Shown here in pieces: positions 26,628-34,782 of a DNA stretch of 38,449 nucleotides. Every line of letters begins with the position of its first letter. Within the stretch, counting starts at the first letter, position 1. Location: positions 1 through 38,449 of the forward strand of contig NZ_ANOH01000350.1 in the NCBI RefSeq assembly GCF_000346505.1, in the 5' to 3' direction. Source of the stretch: Aporhodopirellula sallentina SM41 (GTDB lineage Bacteria; Planctomycetota; Planctomycetia; Pirellulales; Pirellulaceae). Under the pieces are notes generated by a model. It made no database searches, was not told the DNA's origin, and was given only the letters and a program-made list of their open reading frames with translations. A program made the position numbers and the translations under genes.

Positions 26628-27916
26628 TTCTTGCCCGCCTTCTTGTTGTCTTTCTTGGTTTTGCCCTTTTTGTTGTCGTCACTCTTGGTCGGTTCCAGTT
26701 CGACTTTGCATGTCATTCCGGGCACGATGTCGGTGTCGCCTGTTTTGCCTTGGATGCTCACAACGCATTCGATTTTGTTGGTCGCATAGGGCACCGCTGC
26801 GATGGAACGAAGTGTTACCGGAACCTTTTGATCCGGGAACGCTTTCGGAATTGCGGTTCCTTTCATTCCGGTTTGCAACTGAGCTCGTTGTTCCTCGGTG
26901 ACGGTCGCGACGATCCGCAGCGGTTGAGGTTGCACGATTGTCATCAGGATTTGGCTCGCGGAGACCTTGGAGTCTTTCTGCAGTGTGCTGGGTTTATCGC
27001 TCATCTTTCCGCGAGTGATTTTGCCGTGGTAGGCCAACCCTTCGATCGGCGAGGTCAGCACCATGGCCCGCCGTTCGGACTGCAGTTTTTTGAACTCGGC
27101 TTGTTGTTTTTCGAAGTCAGCCTTTTGTTTGCGGCGTTCGATTTCACGTTTATCGCGAGCGGATTTCAGATCATGTTTTTTCTTGGCGTAGGCGAGTTCC
27201 GCCCGCGCGAGTGTGGCTTCTTCCTGCTTCTGCTTCGCCGGGATGGTTTGGGCGATCGTGCGTTGGGTGCGTACTTCGGCGATTTCGAGATTGAACTTGG
27301 CACTTTCGACGGCCCGTTGAGCACGCTTCAATACGATCTCTTCGGATTCTTCGGTCAGGTCATCTTCCTCGTACATCTGTTGCAGCTGGTTGAGTTCTTC
27401 CTGAGCGTACTCGAGCGATTGCTTCGAACGTTCGAGTTGTTTTTCGGCGCTTCGGATCTGCTGCTCTCGGTCGACGTTGACGAAGTTGTCGTAGGCTTGT
27501 TGGGCTTCCGCTCGTGCGAGTTCGGCCGCTTGTCGATCGAGTTTCTGTTGTTCGAGAAATTGCTCGTACGCGAAATCGGCGTCGTTGAGAGTGATCTCGG
27601 CGAGTTCCAGGTCACGTTCGGCCTTGGTGATCTGTTCGTCGATGTCTTTTGTTTCGAACCAAACGATTGATGTCCCCTTTTTGACGGGGGTGCCGTGGTC
27701 GAGGATTCGTTTGATCGTGAGCGACGAAATTTGTTCGAAGCCGGCCGTGATTTCGTGTGTCTTTTTGGAATCGAAGACACCGTCGATGGTGACGACTTGG
27801 TTGGGTGTCGAAGCGTCGCCGGTGGCTTGGGTGTCGTTCTCATCAGAAAACGCTGTGGGAACGGCCAGGAGCAAAAGGGCGAGCGCGGAGAGATTGCGGA
27901 AGGGGAAGGTCGGCAT
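26624..27916 (-). CDS. Secreted HlyD-like adaptor with long coiled coil
   Basis: A 430-residue protein. A cleavable signal peptide (about 1-24) precedes a lipoyl-like half (EQISSLTIKRILDHGTPVKKGTSIVWFET). A very long Glu/Gln/Lys-rich coiled coil runs from about 95 to 285, then the second lipoyl-like half (MVLTSPIEGLAYHGKITRG…DSKVSASQILMTIVQPQPLRIVATV), a barrel domain and a Lys-rich tail (KKGKTKKDNKKAGKK). This is the layout of RND/ABC periplasmic adaptors, but no transporter gene is nearby and there is no membrane anchor apart from the signal. It is the first gene of the leftward cluster adaptor - toroid - kinase - regulator. Whether it serves a transporter encoded elsewhere or has a structural role is unknown. 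Confidence 0.85.
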   Translation of the reverse strand: MPTFPFRNLSALALLLLAVPTAFSDENDTQATGDASTPNQVVTIDGVFDSKKTHEITAGFEQISSLTIKRILDHGTPVKKGTSIVWFETKDIDEQITKAERDLELAEITLNDADFAYEQFLEQQKLDRQAAELARAEAQQAYDNFVNVDREQQIRSAEKQLERSKQSLEYAQEELNQLQQMYEEDDLTEESEEIVLKRAQRAVESAKFNLEIAEVRTQRTIAQTIPAKQKQEEATLARAELAYAKKKHDLKSARDKREIERRKQKADFEKQQAEFKKLQSERRAMVLTSPIEGLAYHGKITRGKMSDKPSTLQKDSKVSASQILMTIVQPQPLRIVATVTEEQRAQLQTGMKGTAIPKAFPDQKVPVTLRSIAAVPYATNKIECVVSIQGKTGDTDIVPGMTCKVELEPTKSDDNKKGKTKKDNKKAGKK

Positions 27917-28275
27917 TGCAGATTCTTCGAGGAAGGAGGTCAGGTGAGAGTTTCCCCATCTTGATCACTGATTCGTGCGATGTCTATCAATGTGCGCGTT
28001 GTGCAGGCATAGGTGGACGAGAGGCTCGGCGGTCTATCTTTTTAAGTGACAAACACAAACGGTGGACACGACATGGGGCGAGGACAGCAATATCCTACGC
28101 ACTAGCCTTTCAACGGACCGCTGCGTTCCATTGGCTCGGCGGTGTAGTGGGGGAGGCCCCCGGAGAATGGTTCGACCGAGGCAATTGTTGTTGCACAAAC
28201 CGTCCTAAAACTTTTTCAGTATCGCCGCGGCGTCCCCCCGCGGCGGCAGTCTCGAATTCCCACGATCGTCCCACC
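27917..28275. other. Divergent intergenic region, 359 bases, shared by the four-gene cluster and the GH172 gene
   Basis: It must contain the promoter of the leftward adaptor-toroid-kinase-regulator cluster and that of the rightward GH172 gene. A GC-rich hairpin lies at 28224-28244, about 30 bases before the GH172 start. No repeated operator-like half-sites were obvious by eye. Confidence 0.5.
28224..28244 (+). promoter_or_regulatory. GC-rich hairpin in the GH172 5' leader
   Basis: GCCGCGG (28224-28230) pairs perfectly with CCGCGGC (28238-28244) around a seven-base loop. It precedes the GH172 ATG by 31 bases and could affect translation or transcription. It could equally be chance in GC-rich DNA. 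Confidence 0.4.
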
Positions 28276-30414
28276 ATGAGAATCCTCCTTGTATCGCTGA
28301 TTGTCAGCGGAATCGTCTTCCCGTCAGCCGTCCTGGCAACCGAACCCGTTTCGATCGATTCGCTGCTGAGGGAGATGGTCGACCGTGATTCGGTTGCGAA
28401 GTTCCCCGCGAACGACTTCCGGCTGAAACAACACAGCAGTTACAACCGGACGTCGAAGAATCCTCAAGATGAAAAGGGGTGGTTTTCGAACCACGATTTC
28501 AATTCGAATGACAAGGACCGCAATTTCATTCGGATTGAAGAGAACGGCGACCAGAAAGAATGGGTGTTGATGGATCACGAAGGCCCGGGGGCACTCGTGC
28601 GGGTGTGGATGCCGTTTCTCAATCCGAAAGATCCGACGACGGATACTCGCATTCGCGTTTACCTCGATGGCGAAAGCGAACCGACGCTCGAAGGGAACAT
28701 GCTCGGGTTGTTCAATGGTTCGGGAATGTTCCCCTATCCGTTTGCTCACAAGTCGTTGCGTTCGGCGGTTTCGTTTTTTCCAATCCCGTATGCGAAGCGT
28801 TGCAAGATCACGACGACCAAGCGGCCGTTTTTCTTTCAGTTTACGTTCCGTCAGTACGATGCGAAGACTCCCGTCGAAACGTTCACGATGTCGGACTTTG
28901 AAGCCGCAAAACCGATGCTCGAAGAAGTCGGCGAATCGCTTTTGAATCCGACGCCCCCGTTGTCGCGGTCGTCCGATGATACGCCAACGCCGCAGACGCT
29001 CAACGCGACGCTCGAGGCCGGCGAGGAGAAATCGATTGACCTGCCTGCCGGTACCGCGGCCGTCCGTGCCCTGTCGGTCAAACTCGGAACGTACGAACCG
29101 TTTTCGGTCACGCGGACGGTTGTGTTGAAAATGGAGTTCGACGGGAAAGAAACCGTTTGGTGTCCCCTTGGTGATTTCTTTGGCACCGGATTGGGATTGC
29201 ATCCGTTCCAGGGATGGTATCGAACGGTCGCCGATGACGGGACGATGTCCTGCCGATGGGTGATGCCGTATCAGAAGTCCGCGAAGGTGTCGTTGGTGAA
29301 TTTGGGCGAAGCTCCGGTCGATTTCGAAATGAAGGCTACGGTCGATGATTTCAGTTGGGACGATCGCACGATGTATTTCCATGCGGCGTGGCGAGGCCAG
29401 TATCCCGTTCCCACGCGTCCGTTCTCCGATTGGAACTATGTGACGTTGAACGGCCGAGGCGTTTATGTCGGCGACACGTTAACGGTGATGAACCCGGTCG
29501 AAAAATGGTGGGGCGAGGGCGACGAGAAGATCTTCGTTGATGGGGAAGACTTCCCATCGATCTTTGGAACGGGGACGGAAGACTACTATGCGTATTCGTG
29601 GGGCGGGATGAGTACGGACTTCTACGAACACCCTTTCCATGCCCAACCCCGCAGTCATGTCTACGACAAGCACAATCGCAAATCGTCGAGCGATCGTAAC
29701 ACGCTCGGCTACAGCACTGAGACGCGCACACGGGCACTCGATACGATGCCGTTTGGTTCGTCGTTGCAACTCTATATGGAAGTCTGGTCGTGGAGCGATT
29801 GCAAAATGGGGTATGGCGTCGGTGCGTACTGGTATGCCGACGCGGACACTCGATCCAACCGGACTCCGGATCCGGAGGAGGTGTTGAACGTACCGCCGCT
29901 TCCGAAGATGCAAGCGGATGCAACCCCACAAGCCTCCGTTGATTCTTCCCACTTTGAAAACGCGATCGAGTTTGAAGACGGCGACGTTGTCAGCAAACCG
30001 TCACACGTCGAGTTGATCACGCAGTCGTTGGCGAGCTACCGGGGACGGTGGAGTGGGAAGACGCATGTTTTGATCCGGAACACTCGCAAGGGCGATGCGA
30101 TTGAGTGGACGTTTCCGGCGCCCGGTCCGATGCCGATGGATTTGTTTTTGCACGCGACACGCAGCTATGATTTCGCGGAGGTGAAACTCGCGGTCAACGG
30201 GATCTCGGTTGCAGAATCGGTCGATTTGTATTCGCCCACGCCGACACCGAGCGGCAAGATCGAACTGGGGCGTTTCTCGCCGGACAACGGTCGCTACACG
30301 GTGCGGATGGAGATCGCCGGGAAGAACGACGCGAGTTCCAAATATCGCGTTGGGATCGATTGCCTTTCGATGTCCTCGCCCGTTGAGCCGAAAACAACGA
30401 GCGTGACTAAATAG
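28276..30414 (+). CDS. DUF2961 / GH172 family secreted glycoside hydrolase
   Basis: A 712-residue protein with a signal peptide (RILLVSLIVSGIVFPSAVLA, about 2-21). The DUF2961 domain spans about 30-540, with the characteristic KEWVLMDHEGPGALVRVWM near 93 and the strongly conserved IFGTGTEDYYAYSWG, whose Glu435-Asp436 lie where the family's active site is expected. A C-terminal beta-sandwich follows (about 555-708), beginning NAIEFEDGDVV and resembling the CBM35/CBM6-type modules common in this family. Known GH172 members act on fructofuranosides and D-arabinofuranosides; the substrate here cannot be read from sequence. The start at 28276 gives the signal peptide; the frame is open further upstream (27805) but without homology. 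It diverges from the adaptor-toroid-kinase-regulator cluster. Confidence 0.92.
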   Translation: MRILLVSLIVSGIVFPSAVLATEPVSIDSLLREMVDRDSVAKFPANDFRLKQHSSYNRTSKNPQDEKGWFSNHDFNSNDKDRNFIRIEENGDQKEWVLMDHEGPGALVRVWMPFLNPKDPTTDTRIRVYLDGESEPTLEGNMLGLFNGSGMFPYPFAHKSLRSAVSFFPIPYAKRCKITTTKRPFFFQFTFRQYDAKTPVETFTMSDFEAAKPMLEEVGESLLNPTPPLSRSSDDTPTPQTLNATLEAGEEKSIDLPAGTAAVRALSVKLGTYEPFSVTRTVVLKMEFDGKETVWCPLGDFFGTGLGLHPFQGWYRTVADDGTMSCRWVMPYQKSAKVSLVNLGEAPVDFEMKATVDDFSWDDRTMYFHAAWRGQYPVPTRPFSDWNYVTLNGRGVYVGDTLTVMNPVEKWWGEGDEKIFVDGEDFPSIFGTGTEDYYAYSWGGMSTDFYEHPFHAQPRSHVYDKHNRKSSSDRNTLGYSTETRTRALDTMPFGSSLQLYMEVWSWSDCKMGYGVGAYWYADADTRSNRTPDPEEVLNVPPLPKMQADATPQASVDSSHFENAIEFEDGDVVSKPSHVELITQSLASYRGRWSGKTHVLIRNTRKGDAIEWTFPAPGPMPMDLFLHATRSYDFAEVKLAVNGISVAESVDLYSPTPTPSGKIELGRFSPDNGRYTVRMEIAGKNDASSKYRVGIDCLSMSSPVEPKTTSVTK

Positions 30415-30456
30415 GCTGAACGATTCGCGATCGAACGGAGGCGGAGGTTGAACCAC

Positions 30457-30481
30457 GTAGCAGTGCCTCTCCGAGACACTG
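30457..30481 (+). repeat. REP-like hairpin, TCC-loop family
   Basis: GTAG (30457-30460) is followed at once by CAGTG…CTC-TCC-GAG…CACTG (30461-30481), with one mismatch inside the stem. It lies 42 bases past the GH172 stop and has no T-run. Confidence 0.75.
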
Positions 30482-30490
30482 GTAGTCTAT

Positions 30491-30758
30491 GTCAGCTCAA
30501 TTTTCGGATAGCGAAACTCGCCAAGAGTTTGTCGATTTAATCAAGAGTTAACGTATTTTCGTTTAACCGGTAGCCGTAGGCGACGCTTGACGGAACACAA
30601 CCTACCCTTCGGGCACGGGTTAAACGAAAATTGAACGGTATTGCCGTTAAACGAATAAATCAACAGCCCGCCAAGAGTTTGGGGAGGGCCCGTGAATCAC
30701 CGAAAGTTTTGGCAACTTTCACTACGCCCTCTGGACGTTTGCGTTTGATCGTGGCGGG
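30491..30758 (+). repeat. MITE-like element A, copy with nested element B
   Basis: The left stem arm GCGAAACTCGCCAAGAGTTT ends at 30530, and the right part (GAATCACCGAAAGTTTTGGC…GATCGTGGCGGG) begins after element B. GCCAAGAGTTT occurs both immediately before B and after it. The terminal inverted repeats are eroded compared with the copies at 6965, 36147 and 37208. Confidence 0.7.
30531..30670 (+). repeat. Palindromic element B, copy nested in element A
   Basis: It begins GTCGATTTAATC and ends GAATAAATCAACAGCCCG, with the shared core CGTTTAACCGGTAGCCGTAG and GTTAAACG arms. The inner GGCGAC hairpin has lost its right arm in this copy, and the middle is longer than in the copies at 5046 and 37260. 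Confidence 0.75.
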
Positions 30759-30843
30759 TTGTCCGTCCCGGAGAGACGGAAGTGCGTGCACGCAATGGGG
30801 TGGGTGGTGATGCGGTGGTGGGGTTGTTTGTAGGTTGTTGGGT

Positions 30844-30868
30844 GTCCGTCTTGGAAAGACGGACCTAC
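30844..30868 (-). repeat. REP-like hairpin, TCC-loop family
   Basis: A perfect nine-base stem at 30844-30864 (core CCGTCTTGGAAAGACGG) with CTAC directly after it (30865-30868), so on the minus strand GTAG directly precedes the hairpin. Confidence 0.8.
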
Positions 30869-30875
30869 GTGACAC

Positions 30876-30942
30876 GTAGCCGTGTCTCTCCGAGACGCGG
30901 GGTGTTTGGGTGTGGATGTCCGTCTTGGAAAGACGGACCTCC
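30876..30942. repeat. BIME-like pair of inverted REP hairpins, copy 1
   Basis: GTAG (30876-30879) plus hairpin 30880-30900 (core GTCTCTCCGAGAC) on the plus strand. After a 17-base spacer comes hairpin 30918-30938 (core CCGTCTTGGAAAGACGG) followed by CTCC, that is GGAG on the minus strand. The same pair with the same spacing recurs at 33620-33686. Confidence 0.8.
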
Positions 30943-30976
30943 GTGTTGGGACCTACATGTTTTGAGAGGTTGGTTG

Positions 30977-31534
30977 ATGGCTGCGCCGCGATTGGTGGAA
31001 CCGGTGGTTCGATTCTGTGCCGTGATTTCGCGTTACGAGGAAGCTCGTCAGTGGGCGATCGAGCGATTGATTCAGCAATGGGGCGAGGCGGCCGAGGTTT
31101 GGCCTGCGGCGGACTTCACCGCGGGCGGATTCTACGACAAAGAAATGGGCACGGGGCTGACCAAAGTGCTCGTCGCGATCGAGCAGTTTGCGGATCCGGC
31201 AGGGCTCGCTCAGTGGAAAACGACAACGAACCAATGGGAACGTGAATACGCCGAGGCTGCTGGTCATGACGAACCACGGCCGCTGAACTTGGACCCCGGC
31301 TATGTCACTCAAGCCAAATTGGTGCTCGCGACGGTGAAGGATCGTGATCACCGACTCTATCTGCGAGACGGTATCTTTGCGGAAGTCACGCTGAATTACA
31401 TGCGCGGCGGATGGGTGCATCATCGATGGACGTATCCCGACTACCGGACCGAGGCGGTTGCGAAATTTGCGATGACGTGTCGCGATCGGTTGCGGGCGCA
31501 CCTCGTGCAGACCGACGGGTTTCGTCGTGTTTGA
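30977..31534 (+). CDS. DUF4416 family protein
   Basis: A 185-residue cytoplasmic protein matching DUF4416: it starts LVEPVVRFCAVISRYEEARQWAIERL and continues FTAGGFYDKEMGTGLTKVLVAIEQFADP and LNLDPGYVTQAKLVLATVKDRDHRLYLRDGIFAEVTLNY, ending WTYPDYRT…FAMTCRDRLRAHL. The blocks are well conserved across planctomycetes and delta-proteobacteria-like groups, but no biochemical role is known to me. The ATG at 30977 has GAGAGG eight bases upstream. The open frame extending left to 30782 runs through the REP repeats and is not coding. No operon partner is apparent. Confidence 0.88.
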   Translation: MAAPRLVEPVVRFCAVISRYEEARQWAIERLIQQWGEAAEVWPAADFTAGGFYDKEMGTGLTKVLVAIEQFADPAGLAQWKTTTNQWEREYAEAAGHDEPRPLNLDPGYVTQAKLVLATVKDRDHRLYLRDGIFAEVTLNYMRGGWVHHRWTYPDYRTEAVAKFAMTCRDRLRAHLVQTDGFRRV

Positions 31535-31918
31535 TGCGAATGGTATTGACCATTTTGGATGAAAATTCGATGAGTGAATTTCGTGCCGAGATCGATGGGG
31601 TGGTGGCGTGAACCAATGTCGGATGGCGAAATGTGCGACAATCTGGACGCTGAGCATCAGGGGGGCGTTTTTGCCGGTACGGTCGCTTAGTGGCCGAGGC
31701 CCGGCGATTTGGCGTAGCTACCTTTCATTGGCTGCGTTGGTTCTGCACAATCTGGCGTGTCGCTCCGATAAAGGGAACTGAAGCTCGTTGCGACCTTTTT
31801 CTGTTGTGGATCGTCGATCCTCATCATGCCAAATGGCCATCGGTCATTCACCCATCTGTTTCGTCTACGGCCGGAGCGGGTGTCTTGTCAGCATCCTCGT
31901 TAAAACAGCCTTGTCACT
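31535..31918. other. Intergenic region, 384 bases
   Basis: I see no gene, repeat family or clear terminator. It should contain the promoter of the transporter gene starting at 31919. Confidence 0.4.
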
Positions 31919-33565
31919 GTGAATCCAGTCACTTTTTCTATTTTGGCCATTGTCGGTGTTGCCGTCGGTGGTTTGGTCATCGGTGGTATTCGCGTCCGCA
32001 AAATCGGTCTCGGTTCGGCGGGCGTGATGTTTGTCGGAATTTTGGCCGGACACTGGGGGGCGACTCTCGATCACGACGTCGCTGAATTCGCAAAAGAGTT
32101 CGGATTGGTTCTGTTCGTGTTCACGATCGGATTGCAGCTCGGACCCGGGATTGTGCAATTGTGGAAGGACCAAGGTCTCGTGCTCAACGGCCTCGCGGTC
32201 GGTGTGGTCGTGATGGGTGTGTTGTTGGTGTTAATGTTTCATTCCATCATCGACTTGCCCGCCTTGGCGGCCGGTGGTTTGTTCAGTGGGGCGACAACCA
32301 ATACGCCTTCGTTGGGGGCGGCACAGCAGGCGGCCGCGACGGTAGCGGAAGAGGGAACCGATTTCGGGATGCTCGCATCGGCCTACGCGGTTGCGTATCC
32401 GGGAGGCATTCTGGGAATCATCGCGACGATGTTGATCATGAAATCGATGTTCAAAATCGACATGGACGCGGAGGCAAAATCAGCCGCCAGCCAAAGTGGC
32501 GATCAATTCGAGCCGATCGTCCGGCGGTGTATCGAGGTCGATAACAAACACTTGTCGGAACGAAAGTTCGGCGACATTCCCGGTGTCGAGGAAACCGGCG
32601 TTCGCGTTTCGCGGATCAAACGAGGTGATTCACTGACGGTGGATCCCGCGACGGATCAAACAGTGTTGCATGCCGGTGACGTGATTTTGGTCGTGGGCAC
32701 CGAAGCGGGCTTGGACCGGTTCGAGCCGCTGATCGGGAAGCCGTCTGATTTTGATTTGATGGAGTATTCGAGCAACGCGTGTCATCGCCGGATCGTGGTC
32801 ACCGACCCAGAGGTGATCAACAAGACGCTGCGTGATTTGTCTCTCGATTTGATATACAACGCAACGATTACCCGAATCATCCGCTCGGGCGTGGAGATGC
32901 CTGGTCGTGGTTCGAGCCGACTGCAGTACGGTGACGTGCTGCACGTGGTCAGCGACGAGGAGTCGCTCGATCGGGTCGCCAAGTTGCTCGGCAACTCGCT
33001 CAAGGCGATCAACGAAACCCAGTTTGCACCCGTGTTTTTGGGGATTTTTGTCGGTGTGGTCGTCGGTATGATTCCGATCTCGATCCCGGGTGTGCCCTTT
33101 CCGGTCAAACTCGGGCTCGCCGGCGGTCCATTGATCGCCGCGATCGTGTTTAGCTTGCTCGGAAAAGTCGGCAAGTTTGTCTGGCACATTCCGTTTTCTG
33201 CGAACCTAGCGTTGCGAGAACTCGGCATCATCATGTTCCTCGCCAGTGCCGGGTTGTCTGCGGGCAAGACGTTCTTCAGCGTCGCGTTGACGTCGCAGGG
33301 CTTGCTCTGGATGTTGGCTGGTTTGGTGATCACGATGGTGCCGCTGTTGATCGTCGGTTTGGTCGGACGATTGGTGTTCAAAGTGAATTTCTTGACACTT
33401 TGCGGCGTGATCGCGGGCAGCATGACGGACCCGCCGGCACTCGCGTTCGCGAACACACTGAGCGACTCTTCGGCTTGTGCGACCGGCTACGCGGCGGTCT
33501 ATCCGCTGACGATGGTGATGCGAATCGTAGCAGCCCAGACGATCATTTACATCTTGTTTGCCTGA
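31919..33565 (+). CDS. AspT/YidE-type putative transporter with two TrkA-C domains
   Basis: A 548-residue membrane protein of the aspartate:alanine exchanger (AAE) family, near the ~550-residue norm. About five or six TMs occupy residues 1-175 (FSILAIVGVAVGGLVIGGI, FGLVLFVFTIGLQLGPG, GLFSGATTNTPSLGAAQQA, YAVAYPGGILGIIATMLIM). Two cytoplasmic TrkA-C/RCK_C domains follow (about 205-285 and 290-370: TVLHAGDVILVVGTEAGLDRF and LQYGDVLHVVSDEESLDRV). A second set of TMs ends GSMTDPPALAFANTLSDSSACATGYAAVYPLTMVMRIV, repeating the first half's conserved loop. Known members exchange aspartate and alanine; YidE substrates are unknown, so I leave the substrate open. The start is GTG at 31919, with no good ribosome site and no nearby ATG. 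Confidence 0.9.
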   Translation: MNPVTFSILAIVGVAVGGLVIGGIRVRKIGLGSAGVMFVGILAGHWGATLDHDVAEFAKEFGLVLFVFTIGLQLGPGIVQLWKDQGLVLNGLAVGVVVMGVLLVLMFHSIIDLPALAAGGLFSGATTNTPSLGAAQQAAATVAEEGTDFGMLASAYAVAYPGGILGIIATMLIMKSMFKIDMDAEAKSAASQSGDQFEPIVRRCIEVDNKHLSERKFGDIPGVEETGVRVSRIKRGDSLTVDPATDQTVLHAGDVILVVGTEAGLDRFEPLIGKPSDFDLMEYSSNACHRRIVVTDPEVINKTLRDLSLDLIYNATITRIIRSGVEMPGRGSSRLQYGDVLHVVSDEESLDRVAKLLGNSLKAINETQFAPVFLGIFVGVVVGMIPISIPGVPFPVKLGLAGGPLIAAIVFSLLGKVGKFVWHIPFSANLALRELGIIMFLASAGLSAGKTFFSVALTSQGLLWMLAGLVITMVPLLIVGLVGRLVFKVNFLTLCGVIAGSMTDPPALAFANTLSDSSACATGYAAVYPLTMVMRIVAAQTIIYILFA

Positions 33566-33619
33566 TACGCGTCGTTTGGGTTCCGGCCGCGGGTTGGCGG
33601 TGATGTATTGACGTGTCAC

Positions 33620-33686
33620 GTAGCCGAGTCTCTCCGAGACGCGGAGTGATTGGTTGTGGATGTCCGTCTTGGAAAGACGGACCTAC
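33620..33686. repeat. BIME-like pair of inverted REP hairpins, copy 2
   Basis: GTAG (33620-33623) plus hairpin 33624-33644 (core GTCTCTCCGAGAC), a 17-base spacer ending TGTGGAT, then hairpin 33662-33682 (core CCGTCTTGGAAAGACGG) and CTAC (33683-33686). It is nearly the same as 30876-30942. CACGTAG and CTACGTG close the whole unit as outer inverted repeats. Confidence 0.85.
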
Positions 33687-33695
33687 GTGGCGCAC

Positions 33696-33728
33696 AAAAA
33701 AAAGCCCGCTGTGGGAGCAGCGGGCTTT
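33696..33728 (-). terminator. Rho-independent terminator of the DUF1573 gene
   Basis: AAAGCCCGCTG (33701-33711) pairs perfectly with CAGCGGGCTTT (33718-33728). On the minus strand the stem is followed by a run of eight T (33696-33703). It lies 26 bases past the DUF1573 stop. Confidence 0.9.
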
Positions 33729-33753
33729 GAATCGATAGTGGTTGGGTGATCGC

Positions 33754-34782
33754 TTAGCGGGCGACGACGACTTGGTCGCTGATCACGTCGGCGGTCAAGA
33801 TTGCTTTCGCGGTGACCGGTTTTTCGCCAGCGGTGTGGATCGTCAGGGCCGAACGCTGGGCGCCTTGGGCTCCGTTCGGAGTCAGCTTCACGCTGATGAC
33901 GTGGATCTTCTTCTCTGCACCGTTGTTGTCGAACTCAACGTTCCATCCTGGGCATTCGATCGATGCGATGGAGAACGGTTCGCGGCCGGTGATCACCAAA
34001 CGCTGTACCAGCTCTTGATCCGGTTTGACCGTTCCGAACGCGATCGACTTCGGCGAGATGTTCAGCGAAGTGACCACGTTGCCCGAAACACGCAGTGGCA
34101 CGCGAGGCATGCCGCGGTCGTTCGTTTGCACGATGACTTCGTCTTGGAACAAACCAGCCGGTGCGTCTTCACGAACCGCGATTGTCAGTTCGTAGGTTGC
34201 TTTGCCGGGGCCGCGTTCGATTTGTTGGAATTTTGGAATCAACCAAGGTTGGTTCGCACGGATATCCATGACTTTCCAATCGCTACGTCCGGCGTAGTAG
34301 ATTTTGGTTCCGCCCGTTTTGGTTTCACCTTGGTTGATCGTGCCGAACTCGACACTGCCTGGGTGAAAGACCATGTCGCTGCGGATGTATCCTTCGACCT
34401 TCAACTGCACTTCGCTGTAGAACGGTTGGTCGATGATCACGGTCAGCGTTGCCCCTTTCTTGCCGCGGAAAGTTGGCGTGTTGAAACGAGCCAACAGATA
34501 GCCTTCGCCGCCGGCGGGGATGTAATTGGACGAGAGAATTGGCGTCGTGCAACCGCAGCTCGCGCGAACTTGGCGGATGTGCATGTCACGTCCGGTCGTG
34601 TTGCGGATCGGGAATTTGAATTCCGTTTTGGATGCGACCGCGACCGTGCCAAAGTTATGGCTCTTGATCGGGAAAACGCTGTCGGTCCAATTCGCATGAA
34701 CTGAGCTAGCGGAAAACAAAGCGGCAGCCGGCACGCACGCGAGTGAAACGAAGCACGCCAAGAGAGTATTCAGTCGAGCCAT
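33754..34782 (-). CDS. DUF1573 family secreted protein
   Basis: A 342-residue protein with a signal peptide (about 1-30, LLACFVSLACVPAAALFSASSVHA). A DUF1573 Ig-like domain contains HNFGTVAVASKTEFKFPIRNTTG and the conserved Cys76-Gly-Cys78 (RASCGCTTPILSS). Two further beta-sandwich repeats follow, one with VEFGTINQGETKTGGTKI and one with SIAFGTVKPDQELVQRLVI. It is presumably exported to the cell envelope; its role is unknown. The ATG at 34782 is supported by the best Shine-Dalgarno in the window, GGAGGAG, which lies within a 16-base inverted repeat. A longer in-frame start at 35094 would add 104 residues with no homology. A strong terminator follows. Confidence 0.9.
   Translation of the reverse strand: MARLNTLLACFVSLACVPAAALFSASSVHANWTDSVFPIKSHNFGTVAVASKTEFKFPIRNTTGRDMHIRQVRASCGCTTPILSSNYIPAGGEGYLLARFNTPTFRGKKGATLTVIIDQPFYSEVQLKVEGYIRSDMVFHPGSVEFGTINQGETKTGGTKIYYAGRSDWKVMDIRANQPWLIPKFQQIERGPGKATYELTIAVREDAPAGLFQDEVIVQTNDRGMPRVPLRVSGNVVTSLNISPKSIAFGTVKPDQELVQRLVITGREPFSIASIECPGWNVEFDNNGAEKKIHVISVKLTPNGAQGAQRSALTIHTAGEKPVTAKAILTADVISDQVVVAR

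Larger units (their letters stand above)
30415..30976. other. Intergenic repeat cluster, 562 bases
   Basis: No gene. It is almost entirely repeats: a REP-like hairpin (30457-30481), element A with nested element B (30491-30758), and three further REP-like hairpins (30844-30942), all annotated separately. A degenerate hairpin CCGTCCCGGAGAGACGG near 30765 looks like a decayed member of the same REP family. Confidence 0.7.

Noticed and set aside
26612-27670. A 352-residue Phe/Leu-rich open frame opposite the adaptor gene, looking membrane-like
   Set aside because: Phe/Leu runs are the antisense of Glu/Gln/Lys-rich coiled-coil codons of the adaptor; not an independent gene.
30844-30942. REP-like hairpins considered as terminators
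   Set aside because: No T-run follows on either strand, and the same hairpins occur in pairs away from gene ends.
30782-30976. N-terminal extension of the DUF4416 frame
   Set aside because: It runs through REP hairpins and DUF4416 homology begins only at the ATG at 30977, which has its own ribosome site.
30415-30976. Possible CRISPR array, given several short repeats close together
   Set aside because: The repeats are hairpins of differing orientation and family with no regular unique spacers, and there are no cas genes.
33742-34704. A 320-residue open frame opposite the DUF1573 gene
   Set aside because: The antisense gene has signal peptide, conserved Cys-Gly-Cys, strong ribosome site and terminator; this frame has none.
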